Part shown: positions 46,983-60,940 of the stretch, piece by piece
Position numbering within the stretch: position 1 is the first letter of the stretch
Layout of the letters: each line of letters opens with the position of its first letter
NCBI RefSeq assembly: GCF_964188355.1
Contig: NC_134178.1
Coordinates: 25,135,128 to 25,199,127 of the forward strand
From: Buteo buteo
Lineage: Eukaryota; Chordata; Aves; Accipitriformes; Accipitridae
DNA length: 64,000 nt
Reading direction: 5' to 3'
The notes under the pieces: generated by a model
The model's input: only the letters and a program-made list of their open reading frames with translations
The model's database searches: none
What the model was told of the DNA's origin: nothing
Translations under genes and position numbers: made by a program

Positions 46983-49900
46983 ACTAGTAACACTCTCATA
47001 CCTGGGACTCCTATCCTATATGTATTTTTGACTTGTGGACATTTCCTTACAGCTGTAAATCACACTTTAAAAGTTTTATCCACCACTACCCACAGATCAC
47101 TCTGTGTTCTTCAGTGTATTATTACTGAATCTGTAAATAAGGGAGTAAATCATTGGCTTCTGACTTGCAAAGAATATGCCATGGCATATGAAAATATATC
47201 AATTTTTAATTCATTTTAGAAGGTGACCCAGAAGCAAATGATCATGATGCAAGTAAAATAGAAATACATATATAATACAGTCCCTGATAAAGATTTATAT
47301 TTTAAGAGCATCTGCAGGATTTATGATTTCATACTTATAATTTGCATATGTTACATATTTGTTTTGAATTTAATATGCTGTAATTTCATAGTCATGTAAA
47401 TAAATTCAGTGGATATTGCTGCCATCTCCTGGTCAATATCCAAATTAAACACTGATCTCAAATCTGATGTTTAAGTGAGATTTTCAAGGTCTTCATTGCT
47501 AAAGCTGAACTTAAAATTCCCAAACACTTCAGCATTCAGTATAGGACCCTAGATATTGGACTGATTGGCTTTTGTGGTCAGATTCACTTGAATTAAACAT
47601 GAAAGACTGGCACTGCTTAATTATTATGTTTTTTTTAATATGACAAACCTCAATAGAAATATTAAGGCACATTACCTGTAAATATATGCACTTTTAGATT
47701 CTGAAATTAGATTTCTTTATTGTTCTTTGCAATTGTGAAAATGAAGGCCATCTGGCGCCTGGTGGGACCTTTCCCAAGTGAGTTTATGATCTATAGTAAT
47801 TTATCTTCTTTTTCCCTTCTTCCCCAGCCCTTGGGCTTATTCCCTTTATTTCCTTCTATCAACATTTAGCTTAAAGAAAGTCATCAGGGTAAGATCTATG
47901 TAATCATGAGATACAGTTTGAGTATAAACTGGCTGAGCTTCCTTCCTAATCTGCCCGTGTTCTTTTTTTGTAATAAAGTGACTTTTGGCTTCATAGTGAA
48001 TTCTACCACTCTAAATAAATGTCACAAAAAGCTATTTCTTAGCTGTGTGCTTTCAAGTGTGCCTAAAACATGTTAAATCTCAGAAAAATTGTATGAAACA
48101 GTTATGTGTTGCTTTCCTCAAAGCCTATAGTAGTACAACATTGTGCAAAACTAAGACGTCCCCCATCTTTCTCCTTGTCTTTTTAGTAAGTTTACCTCAT
48201 TTTGAATACAGCATTTGAATACACCTCATAAATTAATTAAGTCACAGTTCTTATGCTAATTTCATTTACACATAGCCTGTTTTAAGCTGTGTTCTAAGCT
48301 GGTGGATGTGTGCAGGGTCTCAGAACTAGCACTGCTATCCATCTTTAATCTTTTGTTCTTGTGAACTTGTTAAAGTTCATTTTTAACACATTGTTGTAGT
48401 GGTATTTAAGGTCTTCCTTTGCAACATAGTCAGGCTGACTAATTTTTAATGTTAAGTGGTTTATTGACTCATGCATGAAATGAGAGGAAAAACTTTGAAA
48501 TTTTGCCTTTGTAGTACCACTGTGAAGTTCGACAGAGTCACTGTGCTATGTTTTGGTGGCAAGTTTATGTATGACGTTAAATTCTGTCTGGTCACTCTGA
48601 AATGCCTAAAAGAGACTCAGTGCACAGAGAGGAGTGACCAGAGGAAATGCAAACTCCCTTAGTTGCTTTTCTAGGCGCTAGAGCAAAGGCACACAATGTA
48701 ACCAATTTTTATTATTATATCTCATACAAAAGCTGAACTGGTCAGCTTCTAACTTCACTATTTTATCTTTTTAAGTTTAGCAATTGACTGGAAAAATAGC
48801 TGATATTATACATAATAGGGAAAAAAAAGAGTAAACTTATCTGAAGAAGGGAGGAAAAAAAAGGAAAGACCAAGGTGGTAAAAATCTAATAAATGTTGTG
48901 AATTTGACTAAGTGCAGAACTGAACTTAATCTCATTGGCTGTTTCTGTGCTTTAGCTTCAATATAACATTGTTGCCACAGACCAAACCCCACATCATTGT
49001 GTTAAAACTTATCCAATTTTGAGTGGTAGGAGCAACATAAAAGGTTAAAAGGTAGTTACATAAACATAGACAGGGAAAATACAACTTTATTTTACATTTA
49101 CAATATTCTGGAGGTGCTGTGGAGAATTTTGTTCAAGCTCTGCTCTCCATTTCTCCCTTTATTGTGATGCCAGGCACATGAAAAAAATTCCCACAGAGAT
49201 TTCCCCTCCTCAGAATAACTTGCTAATAGAAGTGATGTGCAGAATGGCAGGTATTCGGTCCCACTGTGAGCAGTCCTTCAGAGTCAGGATTGCCTCACTA
49301 CAGATTAAGAGAGAATATTTAGATATCTCTTCAGGCAAAAAATAACAATATATGTGTGTGTAAATATTCCCTATCTGACCCTCTGAACAAGCCAGATTTC
49401 TTGTTTAGTAGTCATCTAGAATGTTTTGGGTGAACCCAATAAGTTGCTATCAACAGGACTTTTTATACTGGTTTGCAAAGAAATGAATCCATTTAGATAT
49501 TGAGCTCCTAGTAGCAAAGATTATCTTCTTTCAGCGAGATTGTGTGGTGCCAACTGACACTTTAGATACTGCCAAGTTCTGGTGTTCACCTGAAATTTGT
49601 GGAAAAAGTTCAGTTTCAGGTTGAGGGGAGGCAGGGCATAGTGGCTAGCCATTGACCAGTTACAAATTATTTGCAGCACGATTCTTTCTTGCTGTTATTA
49701 CTTGCATTGAAGCATGGCTTTAATTTTTCATTTTGACAGTCTGCAAGTCTACCCTTTGGAGGGGAGATGCTGGCAAACCAGTTCCTTGGCTGAACCAGGA
49801 AGAAAGAATGTTTGTAACTAAATAACTCATCAGATCCAACATAAATCACTACTGAAAATTAGCATTTCTTTGTTTATTAAAGCTCATGAAGCATGGTCCT

Positions 49901-52900
49901 GAAACTCCTCCTTAAATAAGAAATATGGGTGTACAGGTAATCTTTGAAAATAATGTCAGAAGACTGATTTAAGAACAGAAGTTGAGTCTGAAGCTCTGAA
50001 ATCAAAAGAGCTACTGATAGGGGGTGATGATTTGCAGTCATACTTCCTGAGGTGGTGAGGGAGATGCAAGGAACACGAATCAGGTTGCCCCAGTACACAC
50101 TCCTGCATGAAGAGGTCCTGTCTGGGAAAACAGCCCTTTGCCTGTGGTTGCATTTGTTGAGGATAATGACATACAACTTCATTTAAGATTTTAAGGAGAA
50201 CATTTGGAGGGGGGAAAAGTAAAAAGTGGAGTCTAGAGAATGAGTTAGGACAGAGTGGCCTTGTGGTGTTCTGATTTAACCTCGGTGAACAACTACGGAT
50301 GATTTCTGCGAGGACAGGAGAGGATTTGAGGAATAACTGAAGGGAGGTTACATAATAGAAGTTTTCCACAAACATAGAGCTGTGTTAACAGATGAGTTAA
50401 GACACACCAGTATGTTACTTAATAGATGCATAATGGCTTTTATTATGAAAGTATCGGTGTTAAACAGCTAAACGAAAAAGACGAAGAATGAGTACTGTCT
50501 CATTTAATTAGAGTTTAGACTTTCTGAACCAGTTCCAACCTGACTATCTCAGCTTAGGTATGTGAGTTTATTGTGTCTGGATACAGCATCTCTGCCATGG
50601 AGCGGATGTTTTGATCACTTAAAGGCACAAAAGATTTCAGTGTTTTTTTTGTGAGGATAATGATGATGGTATCAAGGCCAAATACGAAAAAAAAAACTAT
50701 TAAGAAATTAACTTAGTCTAAATTCTGTAGTGTCATTTAGTTTCTAGTCATACTTCACTCTTTTCTATCATCTTTTTTTGTAGTGCTGCTGCACTGCCAA
50801 ACGCAGCTTTGGTTAGTTTTTTCTGCAGAGGTTGATTGTATTTCCTTCCTTGTGAGGTAGTTTATTCTTGCATATAATGTGCTTCATGAAGCTCTCTATA
50901 TCCTTGCCATTCACAAGCTTGTAGGAGAGCCTGTCTGCCAGACTGTCCTCATGTAGGTGGTGTGCGAAGTACAGGTGTTGCCCTCTAAGAAGAGGTGACT
51001 TGCAATGGGGCATCCTGCCCAAGCCAGCACATATGAAACAGGATGCAGAAATAAATAACTTGGCTGTGACAAAATTAGCTTCAGAAGCATTATATCTGTA
51101 TCAGTGTGAGGCTGTGCCTGAGCCAAGTGGCCTTGGTTTTGGGCCCTGATGGAGTATTGCTATGCCATGCTGCTACTGTCCCGCGTGGCTGTACCAGCCT
51201 GCTCCAAATTGGATGAGTGATATCTGCACCGCAGTTCTTTGGATCTTATCAACGCACCCCCAAAATCCCCTCCTTGCCTTATGGTGTTGATAAAGTGATT
51301 TACTGACCCCAACTGACTGATTTATATATATAGTAAAATACAGTACTTCTAGTTAGTGTAGCTAGGCTGCAGAAATGAAAAGTGTCTTTACTTGCATACA
51401 TAACTTTCAAATTTAATGTTGTAGTAACAAAACTTTTAATTATTTCCTTTAGATAATTACACATGTCTAAATGTGAGTTCTTAGCTCTACTGGCTATCTT
51501 AAAGAATTTGTTTTCTGAGACAAAAAAAGCTTTTCTCCAAAGAACTGCTATTAGATTGAAATGTTCAGCAGGTGAAGGAATAATTATTTAATCAAATGTA
51601 CGGCTAAGGCTTCTGTTGCCCAAACCCCCCAAACAATCTGTAGTTGAGGAGCTAATTGTGTTTACATTTTACAAACAGATCAGATCTGTAAGAAACTAAA
51701 TGATTAAAAAGCTTAGAGGTAAGCAGGTAAGTTCTGATTTCATTCCGCCAGAGGAGAATCCTATAAACTTAAAGGAATTTAATATATTTGTGACAAGTAT
51801 GACTTTAAAGCATGGTTTTTAATGCTCTTTTCAGTAACACTTGAAAACATCTTCTGTATGATTGGAGTCTTGCATTTGCACGCCCTGTGGTAGTATGCAT
51901 AATTGACTAATGATGTCTGTAATTTGCCTGTGTGATTAATTCATTTGAAACTATAAATATTCTATATTAAATTATACATAAAGTCAGCAAGTTTTTAACC
52001 AATTTATTGAAATAAAAAGTAATTTCTGTGTTTCTCTTTTTTTTTTGTTCACTGAACAAACCAAGAATTAAAATAAATGGTATTTTAATGGCAAAAAAAA
52101 AATATAGCAACTGTAAATAATACAGGTACACAGTTTTCCTGTAATATGAATGGAAGAAGGAGGAAGTTTGCTTTTAGCTGATTTTTAAAAGCTTATTCTA
52201 TTAATATATTTACAAATCATCCCATTAGCTTACGTTGAAGTCTGTGAACCCACCAGAGAACAAGAGTCCTGTGGAATTTGTTTTGGGTGTTTTCATGAAT
52301 TATGTATGAAATGAGCAAAGACATACTTTTTCTTTTCTTTTACAAGAAATTAAGTATTTTCTCTCTTTCTCAGAATGAAAAAAAAATCTGAAAAATATTA
52401 ATGAAATGCTCAGAATGTTATTTCATGAAACAATTTTTTGTTTATTTAGTAGATTGATGCATTTTATTTTTGTCTGGTTTGACTTGAGCTTACCGAAGCA
52501 ACTTATACCACGTAGAGGCTAAAGTTTCGTTGCATGACTTTATTTTACATATCTTCATGATTATAGGACACCTTGATGCCTGACCTAGCAAAACATATGA
52601 ATATTCCAGACAAATTGGGGTGAGGAGGAGAGGGGAGTGAAGGGAAAAAGAAAATCATGATTTATATATCTCTTTGTTATTTAAACAAATAAACAGTTGA
52701 GAAGGCAGATCCTGTTGTGACAGCTTTGAAGAGATGCAGAGGTTAATGAACTAACATCAGGAAGAAAAAGGTGGCCTGAATCTTAAGAAATATTTTCCTG
52801 TCCTTCCTCACTGTGTGTGCTCAGTCACATACTGTATCATCCTTGAAATGCATTAAGACAGGGCCATTGATACTTGTGCTGACTTTCCTCCAGGGAATTT

Positions 52901-54719
52901 GAGACTATCTTGTTACTACAGCCCAAAGGGAGCAATTCCTTAGTAATTTGTATCACGAGCATCATTTCCATGCACAGATATATGCAGACCATGGTCAGGA
53001 CTCAAGATTGTGCTTTTATGTGTATTCAGTTCCTCTTAAATAACTTTTTGAAGACTTCAGTGGTATTGTAGGACTGAGTTTTCAATAGGAATGAGATTTT
53101 ACACTCAATAATATGGCCTTACCTTTTGTTAGCTAGAACTATATTGTAATATTTGGTATCTGTTGGTTTTTAAATCTCCCAAAGGACAAAAAGGTATGAA
53201 AGCAGTACTGAAGTTGAGACTACAGATGTACCTGGGAATAGCCACTCTAAACAACACATACCATGTGTACCACACATGACTGTGTGATGAGAAAATGTGT
53301 CCTTGCCCATGGCCTTGAAAATGTTGCAGTGACCAAACCATAAAGCTACTGGTGCTGACTGCTAACAGGCTGTACAGCTAGAGGACTGAGGACTTCAGAC
53401 CCCTACCTGGAGGGCTGAGGAACAGTCTTTAGATGAGACTGGCAACAAAATCAGGAATAAGCAGATGAGATATTTCTGATATCTGAAATGCAAAGAAGTC
53501 AAGAGCAGTAATGTAGGTGTGAATTCCCTCTTCTGTTTGTTTGTAGCTTCCAGGTTTCAAACAAACTAAAAAGTGGTGTTGAAGACCTCTTTGGACTAAC
53601 TAAAACTGTTCTGGGGGAGGCAGTAATGAATGTTGCTAGAATTGCTGCAGAGTTATGTGGGAATTGCCTGTATTATGCCTGGAGATTGAAAGATAATTCA
53701 GCTGTGGGAGATTTCTGTCTGTATACTTAAATAGGATGCTATATTTGAACATGCAGTTTATAGAAGGATTAGCTAATCTTCAAAAATAAGAACTTGAAAA
53801 ATTATACTCTGGACTACTTCAAAGCTCATGATGTTTGCCACAAAGCTTTCAGGTTAAGCCCATGTCCTACCTAAACATGTTAAATGAATGGCACTTTTAA
53901 GAGCTGCAACAGTATGGCATTAGAAAAATCATAGCGCTAATTGGCACTGCTTTTACAGACCTTAATATTGCTACTTTAAGTTCTCATTGTTCGCTTAACA
54001 GTTACATTACCAATCTCCTGATGAATAGCTTTTTGTACAAAATTGTCAGATTCAGCTTTGACAATTCATTTAATTTAATGGGCGTGCAATTCAGATAGGT
54101 TAACTCCAGAATGAAAGGGTCATCCTGAGGGTGTCTGCAACAGAAAACAAAGTAATTCCTTGCATCTTTGTCAAAATGAGTCAGAAGATTGTTCAGATCT
54201 ATGGATGCTTAATCAGGAAAAACATATGCAAACTGTAGGGTAAAGATCATACATATTGTCCATTAAATATAGGAATAACTCATTTAAGATAGAAGTAGCC
54301 ATGGTTACACAGTAAATTAAAAAAATAAATTGAAAGTAAATTAAAGTATGTAGTCTTAAAAAGAGTGCATTTCCAAAAAATTGGAAATCCTAGTTGAAAT
54401 CTTGTTTTAATAGATTAACTAGCATATAATTCATGTTGTATTGCTAATACTGTATAACCTGATAAATGATCATGAAACTAAATCAGTAAATTAATCTGGT
54501 TTGCATTGAATGATAATACTATGGAGTGTGATCCCATCACAAACTAAAGCAGGAAAAATACTCTGAATGTCAAATCAACCTACTATGGAAAATCTAATTA
54601 TAATTTTATTTTTTTTTAAATGACAGTAGGAATTTGTAAACTAACTACAGTAACATCAGTCTCCTTCCTAAAATGTAACTATTAACAGATGTTTAACATA
54701 AAAATCTGGATAGAATACA
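46983..54719. other. Unique AT-rich non-coding sequence
   Basis: I see no gene, RNA gene or clear transposon. The 139-codon (49956-50375) and 101-codon (49877-50182) frames overlap on the - strand and have no recognisable features. Confidence 0.55.
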
Positions 54720-54723
54720 GCAG

Positions 54724-55449
54724 TGTAGTGGGGCATGACTGGGATGCTGCTGCTGCTGTGAGGACTGTACCTGTCATTGAAAAAAGTGACAACAGGATGC
54801 TGGATCCAGCCCCCCTAGGGTGCTCCCATGTGCTAGCAAGGCAAGGCATCTTCTCTTGCCATGCTTATGGTCCTTCTGACCCCAGAAATGGGTTCAGCCC
54901 CTGTGATATTGTCAGAGCAATGGGTTTGGTTTATTGTCCTCAGTCTGCAGTGCTGGAGCATGGGGCTGCCACAGGTATCCCCAGACAGCCCTGATTGCAG
55001 GGATATATGCACAGCTTATTAAGTTTTTTCCTATTTCTTCACTCTCCTTTTTATCACCTTTACTTCCCTGTCTCTTCCCCAGTCATATTCCAAAGAACCT
55101 GTCCATAATTACTTTTCCCCAATTGGTGTTGGTTTTACTAAATCCATACCTAAATTTGATATTTCTGCCACAATCACCTAGGTAATCTTGGCCTTATGGT
55201 ATTGCTGAAATGGTGACCTAGGTACTGTTGGCCATGCAGGACAACCTCCTAACACTCTCCAATGCCCCTCTCTGTGCAGTTTGTTTCTCATGTAAAAACC
55301 CCATAACCATCTGCAAAAGCCAGCAAACACTCCTGTTGCTGTCTGTAACTTTTTTCAACTTCTCACATTGTGAGCTGTCACATTTGTGAATTTTCTTATG
55401 CCGTGTCCAGCAATTTCTCACACCCTGTCTATTAGGCAGGGTCTCATCA
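54724..55449 (-). mobile_element. Probable solo LTR, unclassified endogenous retrovirus
   Basis: On the - strand the block begins TGATGAGACC and ends CCCCACTACA, again TG...CA. Both sides carry GCAG (54720-54723 and 55450-55453), a 4-bp duplication as in ERV1/gamma-type integration; the match reaches five bases if the shared terminal A is counted. On the - strand it has GATAAAAA (complement of 55048-55055) and, about 110 bp later, AATAAA (complement of 54930-54935), a plausible promoter/poly(A) order. It is 726 bp long and GC-richer than its flanks. A 4-bp match is weak alone, so the boundaries and class are tentative. Confidence 0.5.
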
Positions 55450-55453
55450 GCAG

Positions 55454-57040
55454 CCTAGTCATCTGCATCCAGCCCTAACATGATGTCTTGGCCAGTGTGA
55501 CAATACCTACTGCGTAATATTTCTTTGATAGCATCATGAAGCATCAACTTAGTTTTTATTTCTTCGAAGTTCACTTTCATTTTGGGAATACCTAGTAGGT
55601 AAGGGTATGATTGATTATTATATACAAAATTTATATGTATGTACTAGAATATGCTAGAAAGAATTTGAGAGGCCATATCATTTAGTTTGCATGGTCAAAG
55701 CCCTGTGTGTGCAACAGGACCAAATCCTGCAGCTGAAGCCAGTGTGCTCTGCGGCAGTGATGCCTACATTTTGCAGCTATTTTCTGAGCCTTCCTCTCCA
55801 CTCCTAGCTTCCTGGGTGCAATTCTGACTCAAGCTTTGTCTCCCTCCCAGCCTGGCTTCATGTGGTAGTGAAGTTCACTGAAGGTGAGGAGAGGACCAAG
55901 TATCCAAAGGGCAAGTTCTACTTAGGCAAGAAGGCAGGAAAGCACAAAATGTCAATAGTCCAGCTCTCAGATTTTAGTCTTGAAAGGTGACAAGCTCTGC
56001 AGCAGTGGAATCTGACTTGGGTTTTAGGCAGCTCACTATTTTTATTTCATCTCCAGTGCTAGAAGATGCAGTGCTAGGTTTATGCTAGATTCTAATTTTC
56101 AGAGTTGTCTTTGACTTTTGGCAGATGATACCTAGTTCCCAAGCCTAGAAGCTGAAATTCTTGAGAAATTCTCTGTGGGAAATGAATGCTACAGTAAATT
56201 CTGTTTCAGTACAAGAGCTGCAGTGGACCTGACCACACTGACGTGGTCATCTCAGAGTAAAACCGTGTAGTGATGCTGTGCCATTTCATAATGTATCTCT
56301 ACCACAGTTGTCTTCCTGACTGGAATGTTGTTCCTGTTTGCTATTTATTTTAGTAATGCATGTTGCTTTATTTAGAGGAGTCTCTTGAGTCCCATTTTAG
56401 GGCACTGAACATATCTGCTTCCAACGTTTAGTCCAAAGGAAATATGAAATTATAGCTAATAAAGAAATATTTAAAAGATAAAATCTCATGCATGTGAAGA
56501 TTTTGAACTGAAATGTATGGAGTAGTGAATGATTATTATCAATTTCAGAATAAAACTGGAGGAGTTAATTATAGGTTAAACATAAGACCAGGCTCATGTA
56601 TTCTGCATCTCAGAAGCAATGAACTAATGATAGACTGGTGCTTTTGGTGTCTTTTAAGTGGGTGCATGCATAGGAATAGGTAATAGATTTTTAGGTTACA
56701 GGAGGTTTTGGGAACATTTGAGTTGGATGGAATTTAAATTTTAGTTGATGATCTGCAATTTCTATACTGCCTTCAAGAGATCTCTTATGAAGCCAGAAAA
56801 GGAACATCGATTCTGAGAAGTGCTGTCAGTTCAGAGTTCAGTAGGATTACAGAATCAGGTCATCACTGAAACTTACCATACATCATTAAGAACAGTTTTT
56901 GGTAATAATGTGTCTTTAGAGGTACCAAAAAGTTCAGTGAATTCATCTTGCTTTTGCTAACTTCTTCATTTCAGAAGGGAAAACTTGGAAGATGCTTTAT
57001 TTTTTAAGTGATGGTCCTTTCTGTCATGATTGGACTTTAT
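55454..57040. other. Unique non-coding sequence
   Basis: No assignable feature is seen. Confidence 0.55.
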
Positions 57041-57068
57041 ATATACATACACATATATGTATGTATAT
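57041..57068. repeat. Perfect 11-bp hairpin in TA/CA-rich DNA
   Basis: ATATACATACA (57041-57051) and TGTATGTATAT (57058-57068) are exact reverse complements with loop CATATA. Further imperfect TA/CA repeats follow to about 57083. It is likely a self-complementary decayed microsatellite. Confidence 0.8.
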
Positions 57069-57398
57069 CCATATGTATATATAAAAAATGCTACTTTAAG
57101 AGTATGTCTGCTAGAAATATTAAAGATGAAAATTAACAGGAAAATGTGCAAAAATGCGTCAATGTGTGGTCAAAGTTATAGGAAACAATTTTCTAAGACT
57201 AAGCAGATTAGAAAATGCGACTTCATTTTTTAAAGTATAGAGAACTTTCCTCAGGTTCATGCAGAGGGGTTATAGTACTGTAATTTTTGCTATTACTTTT
57301 TTATGCGTTTGTGTTAATATAATTTTACCAAATAGTTTAAAAAAAGAAGTTTGTATATTAGCACAATTTTAAGGAATATTTTCCTGGTCATTCGTCAA

Positions 57399-57430
57399 TT
57401 AAAAACAACAACAAAACCCAACAAAAACCC
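57399..57430 (+). repeat. A/C-rich low-complexity tract
   Basis: AAAACAACAACAAAACCC-type sequence, almost without G or T. Confidence 0.8.
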
Positions 57431-58763
57431 AGTTACAGGGGAAAAAAAATGCAGATACTGTAGATAAATATTAGAATTATTGTCAATAAAGATAATAAGA
57501 AGAATGGGTTTTCATTCTCTGGAGCAATTTCTGTCTGCTAAAAACTAGAAATTACGAGGGACTTAATTTTATAAGGATGCTGGCTGTATTGTTGTTGCTG
57601 TTAAAAGCACGTCATCCTTGATAACAGCTTACCAGTTAAAACTTCTGTACGAAACAAAGATACTGAAACCTAAATCTGAATGTCATAAAGATTTCTCTGC
57701 ATAAAGCCTGGTCAAATAGAAACAAGCACCTATTTCATGATGGTTACTTATATTTTGTCTTTGTTAAAGCTTTTGTAAAAAAACCCCAACCTATGTGATT
57801 TCAGTACAAAAAAGATGAGTGAATTCTTGATTCTCCTATGGAATCCATGAAGGCTAATTCCATTTATTTATGGAAAAATAAAAATAGCAGACATATTTTA
57901 GAACTTTGTTGGACCTAAGCTCTTGTTTTGTTAGTATGGCAAAGTTCAGTACTATATATACAAGTATGCTTAGTTTCTTGAGAATCTAATTCAGGTATTA
58001 AGTGGTGCATATTGGAAGAATGGATTTTTTTTTTTTTCTGTTTATATTTCTTAGAAAATAAAATAATGGATTTAAAGAAGCAAAATAAAAAATACAAGGA
58101 AATGCATGCAGGAGAGGGACATCTTTATTTCATCTGAGAAAAAGGTGCGAACAGTTAAGGACAAGAGAGAAAGGTAGCAGTTCAAGAAAGTAATCTAAGT
58201 GTTCAAAGTCCTCATATATTAAAGTCAGAGTTTAGAATGAATCCAAACTAAATTTGGCAAAACATGGAAAAATAGGAATTTACCTTTTACTAATGCTGTA
58301 TGGTAATCGTACAGCTTGGTGTCTGATCTTAGATTAGACTAATTTAAGAAAAATACAACCCACTTTTAAAAAGATATCCCTCATTACCTGTCTTTTCACT
58401 ACATGTATTTTCCTACTGAAATGGCCTTTAGGCATTGCAGGAATGCAAATAATTAATAACTAGCATTACTAAAATATGAGGCATAGAAAAGTCAGTCATA
58501 CAGTTAATTTTGTGCAAACTATAATTACAAAATTTTAACACTGATTGTAAGTACTTGAACATACGGCGAGAAATAGGTAATACAACTGGTTTTTAATCGT
58601 GGTATAATGAGCTTCTGGATGGTCTATAGAATTTCCACTGGGATACCAAAAATTTAAAAAGTGGCAATGAGAACAAGAAAAGGGATGCAAAAGATTTCTC
58701 TAGGTTGGCGTTAGTTGTAGCACTGAAATGAAAGAAAATAGATTTTGAGAATAGTTTGTAATT

Positions 58764-58788
58764 TAAAAAAAAACCCAAAACCCAAACC
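58764..58788 (+). repeat. A9 followed by CCCAAAA units
   Basis: Nine A followed by CCCAAAA and CCCAAACC, like the other A/C-rich tracts in the window. Confidence 0.75.
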
Positions 58789-60857
58789 TTCAGGTCATCT
58801 TTGGTTAGTGTAGTTCTTGTTGTATGGATTAGGTATGTTTTAGCTATTTGTTTGGGTTTTTTTCTTAATATTTTGCAAGAAAAGTTATGTAAGATAGCAG
58901 ATTTCCTTCTGTTTTGACTATTCAGAAATACAGAGACTTTCTTCTCTTGTGTTTGGTTATGTTAATGAATTGTGCTATAGTTAAACTTCAAATCATACTT
59001 GACTATTGGTCCAGCTTTTATGCAGTTTGTGTGCTGCCTAAGCCTATAACTGTCCCAGTGATTAGTCTCCAAAATCTTGTTACAGTCTTCAGTGCTCTAC
59101 AAAGACCTGTCTACTGCTGTAAGTCAGTAATAATTACCTAGCATTGTTACTGAAGGACTATGCATTATGAGCTCACAGTTGGCTGTTCTTTCCAAAGGTT
59201 CAATGTTATTTTGCCTCTTCGGTATGGAATATGAGTGAAGACAGTGACTGTTGTAGCCTATGATGCTTTTCAGTTCCTTGCTCTGAACCTGTATTGGCTT
59301 TTGTATCCAGCCAGTGCCTGGACCCTGAAGTGTGGTAGCTGAAATTCTGGTCAAGGGAATATGTTTCATTGTAGAGTTAGCAAACCATCCCCTACTCAAC
59401 TCAGCCTGTAATGTTCAAACAAATATTTTTTCTTTAAAATGACTTTTTGTACTTCTCCTTCTCCACCACAAAATCAGTATTACTCACTACGAAAAATTGT
59501 TTAGTTCTAGACACATTTTTGTACAAGACTCTTCAAACCTATTCCATCATTTTGTTTATCTTCTCTCCTTTCCTAGAGATGGAAAGATATTTTTTTACCA
59601 ACTTAACTAGAAATAATATTTCTTTAAAAATAAATATGTATTTTTAAAACTGAGAATTAAATGGCATTTTCTTTTAGCATATGTCCATAACCATCTCTTT
59701 ATATTTAAAAATGGTTTGTCAACACATCACTGTCATGCTTGTCACAGCCTCTCTAAAGCTGTTAGAGTGAGTCAGAGAGTGATTTTTTTGCTAGAGGAGC
59801 CTGGCAGTGATTACAAGCCTAGTGATACCTCTGCTGTGCAGAAAACTATTATTGATGGTGGTAAGGATAAGGCTGATGAGGGAAAAGATGTTGGGCTGAG
59901 CAATGATAGGGGGAAGTTGTGGGGGGTTGAGTTTTGTTATCACTGAGCTGACCCTGGTCATGTCCAGGAAAAAATAATACCTTTTTATAGGACACCTCGT
60001 ACTAGAATAGACAGTCAATCCTATCCTAGTTTTTCCCCTACTATTTTCAAATATTTTTCTGAACTGCCTATTAATTCTATTAGAATGTGTAGATAAGATA
60101 GTATCAAAAGAGAAATGTCAAACTTGTTGTGTAGGGACAGGGAGTTTCCCAAAGACTGTGAGTGAGAGTCTTAATATAATGGGACAGTAAATACTTAAGA
60201 TTAAAAATTCGTAATATTTTTTCACATGCATGTAGTCTACTGATGGGTTTTTTGTACTGAAGGTAGTACAATGCCGCCTGTTTAATTCCCTTTCAATTAC
60301 AAAGAACTCTTAATTTCTTCTCTGTGGTTATCTGTAGTGTGACCAGCTTCTCAAGTGCTAGCTTCATATTGTTCTTGGTTTTCAGCAAAGTAGGTTCTAA
60401 AATTTCTGTAGTTTGGCTCTGTTACATGGGATTATGGATGTGTCTAGTAGGAAATCAAAGCCAACAATCATGGTGAGGCTCAAGTGTGTTGCTTCAAAGT
60501 ATGTGCTTGAAAGTAGCCATTGGTATGCTCTTAAATGTTGGTAATAGCATTCAGTGGAACTTGGTTCCTCAAATTACTGCTAACTGCTGTAAGAGCTTAC
60601 AGTGTTTTGGTGAGACATTAGTGTTTTTCACTCCTGTGTAATATAAAAGCCTTGATCATACTGCATATAAAAGCACTGGATTCAGTCCCATTGTTTTCCC
60701 TTGTTTTTGCGCCAGCTCTCCCTGAACTATTTGGAATGAATTAAATAAAACATTGACACAACTTAACTGGGTGCTATTTAGTTTTATTTAGCTGGGATAT
60801 CTGTAGCTTTTAATGTCAGGCCTTGAAGACAGCTAAAATGTGCAAAAAATTCTTAGA

Positions 60858-60940
60858 ATTTTTTTTTTTTTAAAGAGGAGGAGCACAAAGAAAGAATAAA
60901 AGTTGTGGGGTTTTTTTTCTTTTTCTTTTTTTTTTAAGTT
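60858..60940 (+). repeat. Poly-T / T-rich low-complexity
   Basis: T13 (60859-60871), a purine-rich interval, then a T-rich run with single C interruptions (60911-60935). Confidence 0.75.

Larger units (their letters stand above)
57069..60857. other. Unique AT-rich non-coding sequence
   Basis: No gene or transposon is recognised. A/C-rich tracts lie at 57399-57430 and 58764-58788. Two TATAAAAG strings (60642-60649 and 60666-60673) are followed by AATAAA at 60744-60749 with no frame between them. Confidence 0.55.

Noticed and set aside
47745..47780. TGGCGCC string resembling part of a retroviral primer-binding site
   Set aside because: No LTR end lies beside it and the match is only seven bases.
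49877..50375. Overlapping 101- and 139-codon - strand frames
   Set aside because: Two frames over the same DNA, no domain, no promoter or donor/acceptor support.
59716..59946. 76-codon frame with a polar, glycine/lysine/aspartate-rich end
   Set aside because: It looked exon-like, but I found no credible acceptor and donor pair or homologue.
60642..60749. Two TATAAAAG boxes followed by AATAAA
   Set aside because: No open frame or splice signal accompanies them; AT-rich sequence gives such strings by chance.
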